DNA of 64,000 nucleotides from JAJZNI01 sp035624785. GTDB lineage: Bacteria; Chloroflexota; Dormibacteria; Aeolococcales; Aeolococcaceae. The position numbers and the translations under genes are program-made. The notes beneath the pieces are model-generated. The model saw only the letters and a program-made list of their open reading frames with translations, did no database searches and had not been told where the DNA came from. The number at the start of each line of letters is the position of its first letter. The first letter of the stretch is position 1. This document shows, piece by piece, positions 1 through 8,125 of the stretch. The DNA lies in NCBI GenBank assembly GCA_035624785.1, contig DASPQV010000047.1, positions 1 through 64,000 of the forward strand, in the 5' to 3' direction.

Positions 1-1737
1 GACGGGGGCACGGTCAGCTTCAGCTACAACGGGACTGACCTTGGCTGTGGCCCGGTGGCCGTCGCTGGGGGGCAGGCTCAGTGCAGCACCTCCAGCCTCC
101 CGGTGGGCAGTGACGACGTCACCGCCACCTACTCCGGGGACACCGACTACGGCGGCTCCTCGGGCAGCGACACCGTGACGGTCAGCGCGAAGACGGCGAC
201 CGTGACATCGCTGACCAGCTCCGAGAATCCCTCGACCGTGGGCGATCAGGTGACCTTCACGGCCACCGTCTCGCCGAGGCCCGACGGAGGCACGGTTGAC
301 TTCAGTGACCCCAGTGGCTCGCTCTGCGCCGGGGTGACAGTGAGCACCTCGGACGGTGAGGCGACCTGCCAGCACGCTTTTACCGCGGCGGGCAGTTATG
401 GCGTCACAGCAACCTACGGCGGCGATGCCAACTTCATGGCGTCGCCGGCCTCGAACACGGTCACCCAGGTGGTCGACGCCCCTCAGGGCGGTGGGGGCGG
501 TGGCGGCGGCGCCACCACCTACACGCCGCTCCAGCCGTTCCGGATCTGCGACACCCGGGCCGGAGCGGGCTTCCCCTGCTCGGGCGACGCGGCCGACAAC
601 CGGTTGGGCGCTGGCGAGAGCCTGGTCATCCAGGTGACCGGCGTGGAGGGCCCGCAGTATCAGGCGGTGCCGGCGGGCGCCAGTGCGGTGGTGGTCAACG
701 TGACCGCTGTCCAGCCCAGCGCCCCGACATACCTGACCGTGTACCCGAGCGGGCACTCGGTGCCCACTGCCTCCAACCTCAACCTGATCCCCGGGGCGAT
801 CCAGGCCAACCTGGTCGTGGGGACCCTGAACTCGACCGGCCAGATCAGCATCTACAACTCCAATGGCTCTGTCGACCTGGTGGTTGACGTCGAAGGCTAC
901 TTCAGCCCCGGCACCGGCGGCTCGGGCCTCTACCACGCGCTCAGCCCCATCCGGCTCTGCGACACCCGCGCCGGCACGGGGACCCCCTGCTCCGGGCATC
1001 CGATCCTGGCCGGCATGTGGGCCAAGGTCGACCTCGCCGGCGCCGGCTCGGTGCCCTCGAATGGCACCGCCGAGGCGGTGGTCATGAACGTCACCGGAAC
1101 CGGGGGAACGGCGGGAACCTTCCTGAGCGTTGCTCCACCGAACTCGAGCGACCAGTGCCCCTCCGCCCCACCGGAGTTCTCGAACCTCAACATGGGAGCG
1201 GGCAGCACCCTGCCCAACCGGGTGATCGTTCCTGTCGGGCCGGACCAGGACGTCTGTGTCTACAACTCACAGGGGACTGAGAACGCGGTCCTGGACGTCG
1301 ACGGCTGGTTCGGCAACGGCCAGGAGGAGGCGACCGGCTTCCACTACTACGCGATCAGCCCGACCCGGCTTTGCGACACGCGCGGCGCGGCCGGCGTCGG
1401 CTACACGACCGAGTGCACGGGTGACCCGCTCACCACCGGCGCCACCATGAACGTCCCGGTGGCCGGGATGTCGCAGATCACCGGCACCGGTGCGCCGGTG
1501 GCGGTCATCGCCAACGTCACCGGGGTCTCCGGGACGGCGGGCACCTTCCTCACCCTGTACCCCGCCGGCGAGCCACTGCCGCTGGCCTCGGACCTCAATC
1601 CCGGTCCGGGCCAGGTGGTGCCCAACATGGCCGTGATCTCACTGGCCACGAGCGGGGGGCAGGCCGGATCCTTTGACCTCTACAACGACCAGGGCAGGAT
1701 CGACGCCATCGTCGACATCGAGGGCTGGTTCGCCTGA
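1..1737 (+). CDS. Secreted Ig-like and triple-repeat surface protein (5' truncated)
   Basis: The frame is open from the first base, so the N-terminus lies outside the window; 578 residues are visible. The first ~160 residues hold one partial and one complete bacterial Ig-like (Big_3 type) domain, with the pattern 'VTATYSGDTDYGGSSGS' and 'VTATYGGDANF'. A poly-Gly linker (about residues 162-170) follows, then three ~125-residue repeats. Each repeat opens with 'PFRICDTRAG', 'PIRLCDTRAG' or 'PTRLCDTRGA' and closes with 'VVDVEGYF', 'VLDVDGWFG' or 'IVDIEGWFA'. Each repeat has a Cys pair near its start, suggesting disulphides outside the cell. No TM anchor is present at the C-terminus. Such repeats occur in exported proteins of high-GC soil bacteria; the function is unknown, and adhesion or cell-wall association is inference. 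Confidence 0.8.
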   Translation, partial: DGGTVSFSYNGTDLGCGPVAVAGGQAQCSTSSLPVGSDDVTATYSGDTDYGGSSGSDTVTVSAKTATVTSLTSSENPSTVGDQVTFTATVSPRPDGGTVDFSDPSGSLCAGVTVSTSDGEATCQHAFTAAGSYGVTATYGGDANFMASPASNTVTQVVDAPQGGGGGGGGATTYTPLQPFRICDTRAGAGFPCSGDAADNRLGAGESLVIQVTGVEGPQYQAVPAGASAVVVNVTAVQPSAPTYLTVYPSGHSVPTASNLNLIPGAIQANLVVGTLNSTGQISIYNSNGSVDLVVDVEGYFSPGTGGSGLYHALSPIRLCDTRAGTGTPCSGHPILAGMWAKVDLAGAGSVPSNGTAEAVVMNVTGTGGTAGTFLSVAPPNSSDQCPSAPPEFSNLNMGAGSTLPNRVIVPVGPDQDVCVYNSQGTENAVLDVDGWFGNGQEEATGFHYYAISPTRLCDTRGAAGVGYTTECTGDPLTTGATMNVPVAGMSQITGTGAPVAVIANVTGVSGTAGTFLTLYPAGEPLPLASDLNPGPGQVVPNMAVISLATSGGQAGSFDLYNDQGRIDAIVDIEGWFA

Positions 1738-1751
1738 GCTGAGGAAGACGA

Positions 1752-1791
1752 CCCGGGAGCTCGGCGGCGGGATGCCGCATCAGCTCCCGGG
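1752..1791. terminator. Terminator-like hairpin between convergent genes
   Basis: CCCGGGAGCT (1752-1761) and AGCTCCCGGG (1782-1791) form a perfect 10-bp stem; the loop carries an inner GCGG/CCGC stem. It lies between the ends of the surface-protein gene and the ridA-like gene and could serve both strands. There is no T-run. Confidence 0.5.
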
Positions 1792-1803
1792 GCCGCCATC
1801 CCC

Positions 1804-2259
1804 TCAGGCGACGGCGAAGATGGCCTCGATCTCCAGGGCGGCGCCCATGGGGAGCTCACCGGTCCCGACCGCGCTGCGGGCGTGGCGGCCTGCCTCGCCG
1901 AAGATCTCGACCAGCTGATCCGAGGCGCCGTTGATCACCGCTGGCTGCTGGTCGAAGCTGGCGGCGCTGCGCACCAGGCCGAAGACCTTCACGACCCCGG
2001 CCAGGTGATCGACTCCACCCACGGCCTCGGCCGCGGTGGCCACCAGGTCCAGGGCGACCTGGCGCGCCAGGGCGCGGGCCGTTTCGACGTCGATGTCGTC
2101 GCCCACCCTGCCCGAGACCACCCGGCCGTCCCGCTTGGCCACGTGCCCGGAGAGGTAGAGGAGGTCGCCGGCGCGGCGCGCCGGGACATAGCTCCCCATC
2201 GGGGTGGTCGGCGGCGGGAGGCTGATGCCCAGCTCCGCGAGTCGCTCACTGACTGTCAT
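1804..2259 (-). CDS. RidA/YjgF-family protein
   Basis: 151 residues, the usual size for RidA/YjgF/YER057c/UK114 proteins, which form trimers; the archetype hydrolyses reactive enamine/imine intermediates to ketoacids. Visible family features are 'GDLLYLSGHVAKRDGRVV' near residues 31-48, the mid-domain 'VVKVFGLVRSAASFDQQPAVING' region and the C-terminal 'GTGELPMGAALEIEAIF' strand that carries the ligand pocket. The ATG at 2259 begins MTVSERLAELG; upstream residues in the same frame are low complexity, so I reject the longer start. Convergent with the surface-protein gene. The exact substrate is unknown; this subgroup (YjgF-like with long N-terminus) is often annotated only as RidA family. Confidence 0.85.
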   Translation of the reverse strand: MTVSERLAELGISLPPPTTPMGSYVPARRAGDLLYLSGHVAKRDGRVVSGRVGDDIDVETARALARQVALDLVATAAEAVGGVDHLAGVVKVFGLVRSAASFDQQPAVINGASDQLVEIFGEAGRHARSAVGTGELPMGAALEIEAIFAVA

Positions 2260-2404
2260 CGGTCGGCTGCCCTCCGAACTCCTGTCCGAGCGCTCGGAGT
2301 GTAGTTCCGCGAACGCATCGTCCTCAGCCTGAGCACCTCTGGCACTGGCGGATCCTCGGTTCGGCGGTCGGAGCCCAGGGCTCCCCCGCCTCCCCCCGTC
2401 AGCC

Positions 2405-3301
2405 TCAATAGTCCCGCAGGTACGCGCAGTTGTCGGCGAAGCGCCTGGGGGTGAAACCGAAGGCCGTGGCGACGGCGTTCGGCGTGGTGATGTTGTTGCG
2501 CCCGAGCAGGTCAAGCTGGCTGGGTGTGACCAGCGGGTCGCGCATCACCGCCGCCATCATCGCGGCCATGGGCTTGATCGCCAGCACGGGGACGTGGACG
2601 TTGATCCGGGGCAGGCTCACCACCTTGGCCTTGATGATGTCGATGATCTCCTCGTAGCTCAGGTGGTCGGGGCCACCGATGGAGACCACCCGGTCGCTCG
2701 GACCGCGCTCCAGGGCGGTGGCGATGCAGCGAGCCACATCGTCGACGGCGATCGGCTGGAATAGCGTCCTCCCGTCCCCCGCCACCGGCAGTGGGGCCAT
2801 CGGCGGGGTCCGTCTCACCAGCTTGGTGAGCTTGGTGAAGAAGCCGTCGCCGGGGCCGAACATCAGGCTCGAGCGGATGATGGTGTGGGGGACGCCGCTG
2901 ATCCGCACCGCCTGCTCCCCCGCCCATTTGCTGGCCAGGTAGGCGTATCGGGGGTCCGGATCGGCGCCCACGGCGCTGAGGTGGACCAGGTGGCCGATCC
3001 CCGCCCGCCGGGCGGCCGCGGCGACGTTGGCGCTGCCCCGGCGGTTGACCGCGTCGAAGGTCTGCCGGCCCCGTTCCACGATGACGGCGACCAGGTGCAC
3101 CAGGGCATCGCAGCCGGCCAGGCCCTCGGCCAGCCCCTCGCCGGTGACGACGTCCGCTCCGACCAGGGTCACGTTGGGCCGGGTGGCCCGGCGCTGCCGC
3201 CTGGTGCGGGTCAGCAGCACCAGCTCGTGGCCCTGTTCCGAGAGCTGAGCGGTCAGGTGGCTGCCGACGAACCCGGTCCCGCCGGTGATGGCGATCCGCA
3301 T
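2405..3301 (-). CDS. NAD(P)-binding SDR-family protein (NDUFA9/epimerase-like)
   Basis: 298 residues. The N-terminus 'MRIAITGGTGFVGSHL' is a Rossmann nucleotide-binding motif (GGTGFVG), followed by the acidic/turn positions of an extended or atypical SDR. The mid-part 'LVHLSAVGADPDPRYAYLASKWAGEQAV' carries the YxxxK-like 'YAYLASK' segment typical of NAD-dependent epimerase/NDUFA9-like proteins, then 'IIRSSLMFGPGDGFF'. Such proteins include sugar-nucleotide epimerases and complex I or quinone-linked SDRs; no substrate can be assigned. ATG at 3301 is chosen; a GTG three codons upstream (3310) is also in frame. It starts ~60 nt from the divergently transcribed membrane gene, sharing that promoter region. 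Confidence 0.85.
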   Translation of the reverse strand: MRIAITGGTGFVGSHLTAQLSEQGHELVLLTRTRRQRRATRPNVTLVGADVVTGEGLAEGLAGCDALVHLVAVIVERGRQTFDAVNRRGSANVAAAARRAGIGHLVHLSAVGADPDPRYAYLASKWAGEQAVRISGVPHTIIRSSLMFGPGDGFFTKLTKLVRRTPPMAPLPVAGDGRTLFQPIAVDDVARCIATALERGPSDRVVSIGGPDHLSYEEIIDIIKAKVVSLPRINVHVPVLAIKPMAAMMAAVMRDPLVTPSQLDLLGRNNITTPNAVATAFGFTPRRFADNCAYLRDY

Positions 3302-3347
3302 GGCGATCACCAGTATGCGACGGGCTGGAGGTCCCCCGCCCGGATGC

Positions 3348-3353
3348 TACCTT
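3348..3353 (+). promoter_or_regulatory. -10 box of a probable leaderless promoter
   Basis: TACCTT is followed by 7 nt (gggcctc) and then the ATG at 3361, with no Shine-Dalgarno site. The position matches a transcript that starts at or next to the start codon. Confidence 0.45.
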
Positions 3354-3360
3354 GGGCCTC

Positions 3361-4188
3361 ATGCGGCTCAACCGTCCCGGCTGGAGCAAGGTCCCGGAGG
3401 TCATCACCGCCCTCTTCTGGATCGTCAAGGTGCTGACCACCGCCCAGGGCGAGGCGACCTCCGACTATTTCGTCCATGCCATCAACCCGTACCTGGCGGT
3501 GGTCGGCGCGGGGATCGTCTTCCTCGGCGTCATGGCGCTCCAGCTGCGGGTCCACCGCTACGTCGCCGGCATCTACTGGCTGGCCGTGACAATGGTCGCG
3601 ATCTTCGGAACCATGTGCGCCGACGCCTTGCACATCCAGCTCGGGGTGCCGTACTGGGCCTCCACGGTGGGCTTTGCGATCGCCGTGGCGGTGATCTTCT
3701 GGGCCTGGCACCGGACCGAGGGGACCCTCTCCATCCACAGCATCGTCACCCCCCGCCGCGAGCTCTTCTACTGGGCGGCGGTGCTGGCCACGTTCGCTCT
3801 GGGCACCGCCTGGGGTGACCTGATGGCCTTCACCCTCGGGCTCGGGTTCCTCACCGCCGGCATCGTCTTCGCCGTCGTCATCGCGGTGCCGGCCCTCGCC
3901 CACCGCTTCGCCGCCATGAACTCAGTGCTCGCCTTCTGGTTCGCCTACGTGATCACCCGACCGCTGGGCGCCTCCTTCGCCGACTGGATGGGCTTCCCCC
4001 GCAGCGCCGGGGCGCTGGGCTGGGGGCATGGGACGGTGAGCATCGGCTTCACCCTGCTGATCATCGGCTGCGTCGCCTACCTCTCGGCCAGCCGCATCGA
4101 CAGGGCGCCGGAGCCGAGCCACCAGGCTCCCGGGCGCACCCCGGCCGCCACCGGCGAACCCGCCCTGGCCTCGACCGACCGCCAGTAG
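3361..4188 (+). CDS. COG4705-type polytopic membrane protein
   Basis: 275 residues with about eight hydrophobic segments. The N-terminal sequence 'KVPEVITALFWIVKVLTTAQ' followed by 'GEATSDYFVHAINPYLAV' and the later 'VLATFALGTAWGDLMAF' are characteristic of the uncharacterised membrane-anchored family COG4705, in which a short repeat 'KV..T..GE..SD' recurs. The tail after residue 250 is hydrophilic (Pro/Ala rich). The function of the family is not known to me. An in-frame TTG lies three codons upstream, but the ATG sits 7 nt after a TACCTT -10 box and fits a leaderless start. It is transcribed away from the SDR gene; its 3' end abuts a decayed VOC gene on the other strand. Confidence 0.8.
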   Translation: MRLNRPGWSKVPEVITALFWIVKVLTTAQGEATSDYFVHAINPYLAVVGAGIVFLGVMALQLRVHRYVAGIYWLAVTMVAIFGTMCADALHIQLGVPYWASTVGFAIAVAVIFWAWHRTEGTLSIHSIVTPRRELFYWAAVLATFALGTAWGDLMAFTLGLGFLTAGIVFAVVIAVPALAHRFAAMNSVLAFWFAYVITRPLGASFADWMGFPRSAGALGWGHGTVSIGFTLLIIGCVAYLSASRIDRAPEPSHQAPGRTPAATGEPALASTDRQ

Positions 4189-4189
4189 G

Positions 4190-4518
4190 GCGACCGGCGA
4201 CAAGGGCCGCGGCGAGCCAGCCCGGCGCGGAGAGAGAGAAGCCTAGCGCCGCCGGGCCTGCCTGCAGGTAGGTGATCCGGAAGCCGCGAGGCTCGGCATC
4301 GGAGTCGAGCTCCCCGATCACCTCCGCGCCCAGCCCCTGGCGGTAGAAGTCGACGGCGCGATCGCGGTCGGCCACGGAGAGAGGCTCCCGGGTGAAGCGG
4401 GCGCCGGCGTCCCGGACCCGGCCGGCCCAGCGGTCGACGTCGTCGACCTTGAAACCGACGTGGCGGCCCTCGCCATGTCGGTGACGCCGATGACCGGGAA
4501 GGCCAGACCCCGGGTCAC
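4190..4518 (-). pseudogene. Decayed VOC (glyoxalase/bleomycin-resistance) protein gene
   Basis: Two frames each carry VOC-family sequence. The frame opening at GTG 4518 reads 'LAFPVIGVTDMARA', a typical VOC first strand, then loses similarity. The neighbouring frame continues with 'EGRHVGFKVDDVDRWAGR' and 'ARFTREPL', a VOC C-terminal half. It then reads 'VADRDRAVDFYRQGLGAEVI', a VOC N-terminal half that breaks down near the end of the convergent membrane gene. I therefore see a frameshift near 4470, a missing stretch, and a truncated end. Sequencing error could explain the frameshift but not the missing parts. It lies directly downstream of cimA on the same strand. Confidence 0.55.
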
Positions 4519-4522
4519 GCCA

Positions 4523-6178
4523 TCAGCCCGCCGCAGCCTCCGCCACCGACTGCCCCAGAGCGCCCCCACCCTCCTGACTGCCCTCCGCCTGCAGCAGCGC
4601 GTACTCGAAAGCGTCCGCCAGGGCGATCCAGGAGGCCTCGATGATGTTGGTGCTGCAGCCCACCGTGCTCCAGCGCCGGTGGTGGTCGCCGCTCTCGATG
4701 AGGACCCGGACCCCCGCCGCGGTTCCGTCGCGACCGTCGAGCACCCGCACCTTGTAGTCGTAGAGCTGGGTGTTGGCGATCTCCGGGAACCCCGGGGTGA
4801 GCGCCTTGCGGAGCGCCGCGTCGAGGGCATTGACCGGGCCGTTCCCCTGGGCCGCGGTGTGCACCTCGCTGCCGTCGACGAGGACTCTCACGGTGGCCTC
4901 GCAGACCAGGGTCCGGCCCTCGCGCTGCTCCACGAGGGCGATGTAGTCGATGAGGCGGAAGGGCGGCCGGTGTCCCCGGGCCCGGTGGACGAGCAGCTCG
5001 AAGGAGGCTTCCGCGCCCTCGAACGAATAGCCCTGATGCTCGAGCTGCTTGACCTCCTCGGCAACCCGCCGGGCGAGCGCGGCATCGTCACCGAGATCCA
5101 CGCCGAAAGCGGCCGCCTTGGTGAGCACGGTGGCTCGCCCGGCCAGGGCGCTGACCACGGTCTCGCTGCGGTTTCCCACCAGCCCGGGATCGACGTGCTG
5201 GTAGGTGTACTCGCCCCGAGCCATGGCGTGGGCGTGCTGACCGCCCTTGTGAGTGAAGGCGGAGGTGCCCACGTAGGGTGCCGAGTGGGGAGGGGCGACG
5301 TTGGCAATCTCGGCGACGTCGCGGGCGATCACCGTCAGCTCGCGGAGCTGCTGATCGCTGACCACCCGGAGGCCCATCTTGAGCTGGAGGTCGGGGATCA
5401 GGGTGCAGAGGTTGGCGTTGCCGGTGCGCTCGCCATAGCCATTGATGCATCCCTGGACCTGGGTGGCGCCGGCTCGGACGGCGGCCAGGGAGTTGGCGAC
5501 GGCGCAGCCGGAGTCGTCGTGACAGTGGATGCCCACCATGGCGCCGAAGCGGGCGACCACCTCGCCGACCACCCGCTCCACGTGGTCGGGGAGCATGCCG
5601 CCCCGGGTGTCGCAGAGGGCCACGGTCTCGGCTCCCGCCGTCGCCGCCGCCTCCACGCAGCGGAGTGCGTAGCCGGGATCGCTCCGGTGCCCGTCGAAGA
5701 AGTGCTCGGCGTCGAGCACCACCCGGCGGCCCTGCTCGACCAGCCAGGCGACCGAGTCGGAGATCATCCGCAGGTTCTCGTCGCCGCTGGTCCTGAGCAC
5801 GTCACGCACCTGGCGGTGCCAGCTCTTGGCGACCAGGGTGATGACGGGAGCCCCGGAGTCGAGCAGGGCGCGGAGCTGGAGATCGTCATGGGCACTGATG
5901 CCAGGTCGGCGGGTGGATCCGAAGGCGGCCAGGACCGCATGGGCCAGACGCACGTCGCGCATCTGGATGAAGAACTCGGTGTCGGTGTGATTGGAACCCG
6001 GCCAGCCGCCCTCGACGATGGCGACCCCGAGCTGATCGAGCTGCTCGGCGATGCGCAGCTTGTCGGAGACCGAGAAGCTGATCCCTACTCCCTGGGCCCC
6101 GTCGCGCAGCGTGGTGTCGTACATCTGCAGGGCGCGCGGAGATGGCTCGAACCGCCGGCTCGGCCGCGCGGCGCTCAT
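4523..6178 (-). CDS. cimA: (R)-citramalate synthase
   Basis: 551 residues. It catalyses acetyl-CoA + pyruvate to (R)-citramalate, the first step of the threonine-independent isoleucine pathway. The N-terminal HMGL/DRE-TIM barrel shows 'LQMYDTTLRDGAQGVGISFS', the family's catalytic DTTLRDG motif, and 'GGWPGSNHTDTEFF', which is typical of the CimA (TIGR00977) branch rather than LeuA. 'VGIHCHDDSGCAVANS' is the metal-binding HxH signature. A C-terminal LeuA-type dimer/allosteric domain (about residues 410-530) is where isoleucine feedback normally acts. The start ATG at 6178 overlaps the leuB stop (ATGA), so the gene is translationally coupled as the last gene of the ilv-leu superoperon. The long extension upstream of this ATG in the same frame is antisense-like filler within leuB. 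Confidence 0.9.
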   Translation of the reverse strand: MSAARPSRRFEPSPRALQMYDTTLRDGAQGVGISFSVSDKLRIAEQLDQLGVAIVEGGWPGSNHTDTEFFIQMRDVRLAHAVLAAFGSTRRPGISAHDDLQLRALLDSGAPVITLVAKSWHRQVRDVLRTSGDENLRMISDSVAWLVEQGRRVVLDAEHFFDGHRSDPGYALRCVEAAATAGAETVALCDTRGGMLPDHVERVVGEVVARFGAMVGIHCHDDSGCAVANSLAAVRAGATQVQGCINGYGERTGNANLCTLIPDLQLKMGLRVVSDQQLRELTVIARDVAEIANVAPPHSAPYVGTSAFTHKGGQHAHAMARGEYTYQHVDPGLVGNRSETVVSALAGRATVLTKAAAFGVDLGDDAALARRVAEEVKQLEHQGYSFEGAEASFELLVHRARGHRPPFRLIDYIALVEQREGRTLVCEATVRVLVDGSEVHTAAQGNGPVNALDAALRKALTPGFPEIANTQLYDYKVRVLDGRDGTAAGVRVLIESGDHHRRWSTVGCSTNIIEASWIALADAFEYALLQAEGSQEGGGALGQSVAEAAAG

Positions 6179-7335
6179 CGATCCGCCCCGGCCGCGGCCA
6201 GCCGGCGTCCGGTCTCCCGGAGCACCGCCTCGCCGATCGCCCTGGTTCCCGCCGACCCCGCCAGGTCTGCGCCCAGCAGCCCGGCCACGATGCAGCCGTC
6301 GACGGCGGCCTCGACCGCACCGGCCAGGTCGTCGCGGCCCAGCGAGTGGCGGAGCAGCATGGCCACCGAGAGGATCGCCCCATAGGGGTTGGCGATCCCG
6401 CGCCCCGCGATGTCCGGGGCGCTGCCGTGCACCGGCTCGTAGAGCCCGGGGCCGGCGTCTCCCAGCGAAGCCGAGGGCAGCATCCCCAGGGAGCCGGCGA
6501 GCACGCCGGCTTCGTCGCTCAGGATGTCGCCGAAGAGGTTCTCGGTCACCACCACGTCGATGCCGGCGGGCTGACGCATCAGCCGGACCGCGAAGGAGTC
6601 GACGAGCTGGTGCTCCAGAGCCACGTCCGGGTAGTCGGCGGCCACCCGGGTCACCGTCTCCCGCCACAGCTGGCTGGTGATGAGCACGTTGGCCTTGTCC
6701 ACCGAGATGAGACGACGGTGCCGGGCGGAGGCAAGGCGGAAGGCGACCCGGGCCACCCTCTCGATTTCCAGGGCGGTGTAGACGGTGCTGTCCCGCGCCG
6801 CCTCGGTGGGTCCCTCGCCGCTTCTCTCCCGGGGCTCGCCGAAGTAGGCCCCGCCGGTCAGCTCCCGGACGATCATCAGGTCGGTGCCCGAGACCACCTC
6901 GCGGCGGACCGGCGAGCGGTCAGCCAGGGCCGGATGGACCCGGACCGGGCGGAGGTTGGCGAAGACCCGCAGGCCCCGGCGGAGCCCGAGCAGGCCCGCC
7001 TCACACCGCATCGCGCCGCGGAGGTGGTCCCAGCGCGGCCCGCCCACCGCGCCGAGCAGGACGGCGTCGGCGCCGCGGCAGGCCTCCAGGGTGGCCGGCG
7101 GAAGCGGCATCCCGGTCTCGTCGATGGCCCGGCCTCCGACCGGCCGCTCCTCGACGTGGAGGGTGATCCCCCCCTCCGAGCAGGCCGCCGAGAGCACGGC
7201 GACCGCCACCTCGATGACCTCAGGCCCGATGCCGTCACCGGGCAGGGTCACGACGCGGACCGCGGCCGGGCTGCGGCCAGCCGAGGGAGCTGCGCGGGAG
7301 GCGCCCCGGTTCCGGGATTCGGCCTGCGTGCTCAT
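6175..7335 (-). CDS. leuB: 3-isopropylmalate dehydrogenase
   Basis: 386 residues. It oxidises and decarboxylates 3-isopropylmalate to 2-ketoisocaproate with NAD+, and in the citramalate route acts on 3-methylmalate. After a ~25-residue Ser/Arg/Ala-rich extension, the core opens with 'VRVVTLPGDGIGPEVIEVAV'. The substrate and metal segment 'TENLFGDILSDEAGVLAGSL' and the 'GLYEPVHGSAPDIAGRGIANP' adenine-binding loop are both intact. The start ATG at 7335 overlaps the leuD stop by ATGA, and its stop overlaps cimA by ATGA, so it sits in an unbroken translationally coupled chain. The extra N-terminal residues may reflect a start further inside, but coupling favours 7335. Confidence 0.93.
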   Translation of the reverse strand: MSTQAESRNRGASRAAPSAGRSPAAVRVVTLPGDGIGPEVIEVAVAVLSAACSEGGITLHVEERPVGGRAIDETGMPLPPATLEACRGADAVLLGAVGGPRWDHLRGAMRCEAGLLGLRRGLRVFANLRPVRVHPALADRSPVRREVVSGTDLMIVRELTGGAYFGEPRERSGEGPTEAARDSTVYTALEIERVARVAFRLASARHRRLISVDKANVLITSQLWRETVTRVAADYPDVALEHQLVDSFAVRLMRQPAGIDVVVTENLFGDILSDEAGVLAGSLGMLPSASLGDAGPGLYEPVHGSAPDIAGRGIANPYGAILSVAMLLRHSLGRDDLAGAVEAAVDGCIVAGLLGADLAGSAGTRAIGEAVLRETGRRLAAAGADR

Positions 7336-8087
7336 GGTTCTGCCTCCCCACGCGGCAGGCCGCGTGGGGGCCCCCCTGTCTCAGCGGAGGGCAGTGCCGC
7401 CCCCCTCGCAGCGGATGGCAAAGCCACACGCTGCTCACCCCCCAGCTCGGCGGGACTCCCCGCCGACGACCCGGCTGGCCGCCGCGAGAGGTCGGGCATC
7501 CACGCCGGCCGCCGCGCCTCGAAGGCCGCGATGGCCGCCTGGTGGGCGAGGGTGAGGCCGATGTCGTCGAGCCCCTCGAGGAGGCAGTGCCGTTCGAATG
7601 GATCCATCTCGAAGCGGAACCGCAGGTCCCCGGCCGAGACGGTCTGCTCCTCCAGGTCGATGATGCCGGTGATCCCGGGTTGCTCGGTGGCCAGGACGAG
7701 GAGCTGGCGCACCTGGTGCTCAGGGAGGGCCAGGGGCAGCAGCCCGCCCTTCAAGGCGTTGTTGCGGAAGATGTCGGCGAAGGAGGGTGCGATCACGGCG
7801 CGGAAGCCATGGTCGGCGAGCGCCCAGACGGCGTGCTCGCGTGACGAGCCACAGCCGAAGTTGCGGCCCGCCACCAGCAGCGTCCCGTTCCGGTACTCGC
7901 CCCGGTTGAGCACGAAGTCGGGTCGCTCCGCCCCGCTCCCGTCGTGTCGCCAGTCGTCGAAGAGGAACTCACCGTACCCCGCGCGCTCGATCTTCTTCAG
8001 GTGCTGCTTGGGGATGATCTGGTCAGTGTCGACGTCGGCGCGGTCGAGCGGGACCAGGGTCCCGTGCTCGCAGTGGAACGGTCTCAT
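7332..8087 (-). CDS. leuD: 3-isopropylmalate dehydratase small subunit with C-terminal extension
   Basis: 251 residues; the family is usually ~190-205. With LeuC it isomerises 2- to 3-isopropylmalate (and citramalate to 3-methylmalate). The core shows 'DVDTDQIIPKQHLKKIER', 'AGRNFGCGSSREHAVWAL' and 'APSFADIFRNNALKGGLLPL', all signature segments. Residues from about 200 onward (RRPAGSSAGSPAEL...) are Pro/Gly/Ala-rich and correspond to hairpin-rich DNA, so the tail looks like intergenic sequence read in frame. A GGAGG 7 nt before the ATG at 8087 lies inside the preceding 13-codon mini-ORF, whose TGA overlaps this ATG. The stop overlaps leuB by ATGA. Confidence 0.93.
   Translation of the reverse strand: MRPFHCEHGTLVPLDRADVDTDQIIPKQHLKKIERAGYGEFLFDDWRHDGSGAERPDFVLNRGEYRNGTLLVAGRNFGCGSSREHAVWALADHGFRAVIAPSFADIFRNNALKGGLLPLALPEHQVRQLLVLATEQPGITGIIDLEEQTVSAGDLRFRFEMDPFERHCLLEGLDDIGLTLAHQAAIAAFEARRPAWMPDLSRRPAGSSAGSPAELGGEQRVALPSAARGAALPSAETGGPPRGLPRGEAEP
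7346..7369. repeat. Perfect GC hairpin inside the leuD tail
   Basis: CCCCACGCGGC (7346-7356) and GCCGCGTGGGG (7359-7369) are perfect inverted arms separated by 2 nt. Another pair, TCGGCGGG (7447-7454) and CCCGCCGA (7459-7466), lies further into the tail. Both fall in the part of leuD that extends beyond the normal family length. Confidence 0.6.
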
Positions 8088-8125
8088 GCGGCCACCTCCA
8101 GCCCGGTGGAGAGCAGGGCCGTCAT
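8084..8125 (-). CDS. 13-codon mini-ORF bridging leuC and leuD
   Basis: The reading frame MTALLSTGLEVAA has its ATG overlapping the leuC TGA (ATGA) and its TGA overlapping the leuD ATG (ATGA). The codons for Leu-Glu-Val contain the GGAGG that serves as leuD ribosome binding site. The peptide itself is unlikely to have a role; the arrangement would let ribosomes ending leuC pass to leuD without dissociating. No start or stop other than the overlaps is needed. It could be chance, but the same arrangement recurs at leuA/leuC and imuB/DUF6504. Confidence 0.4.
   Translation of the reverse strand: MTALLSTGLEVAA

Noticed and set aside
4460..6385. 641-codon plus-strand frame across cimA
   Set aside because: Antisense to cimA, with no recognisable domain.
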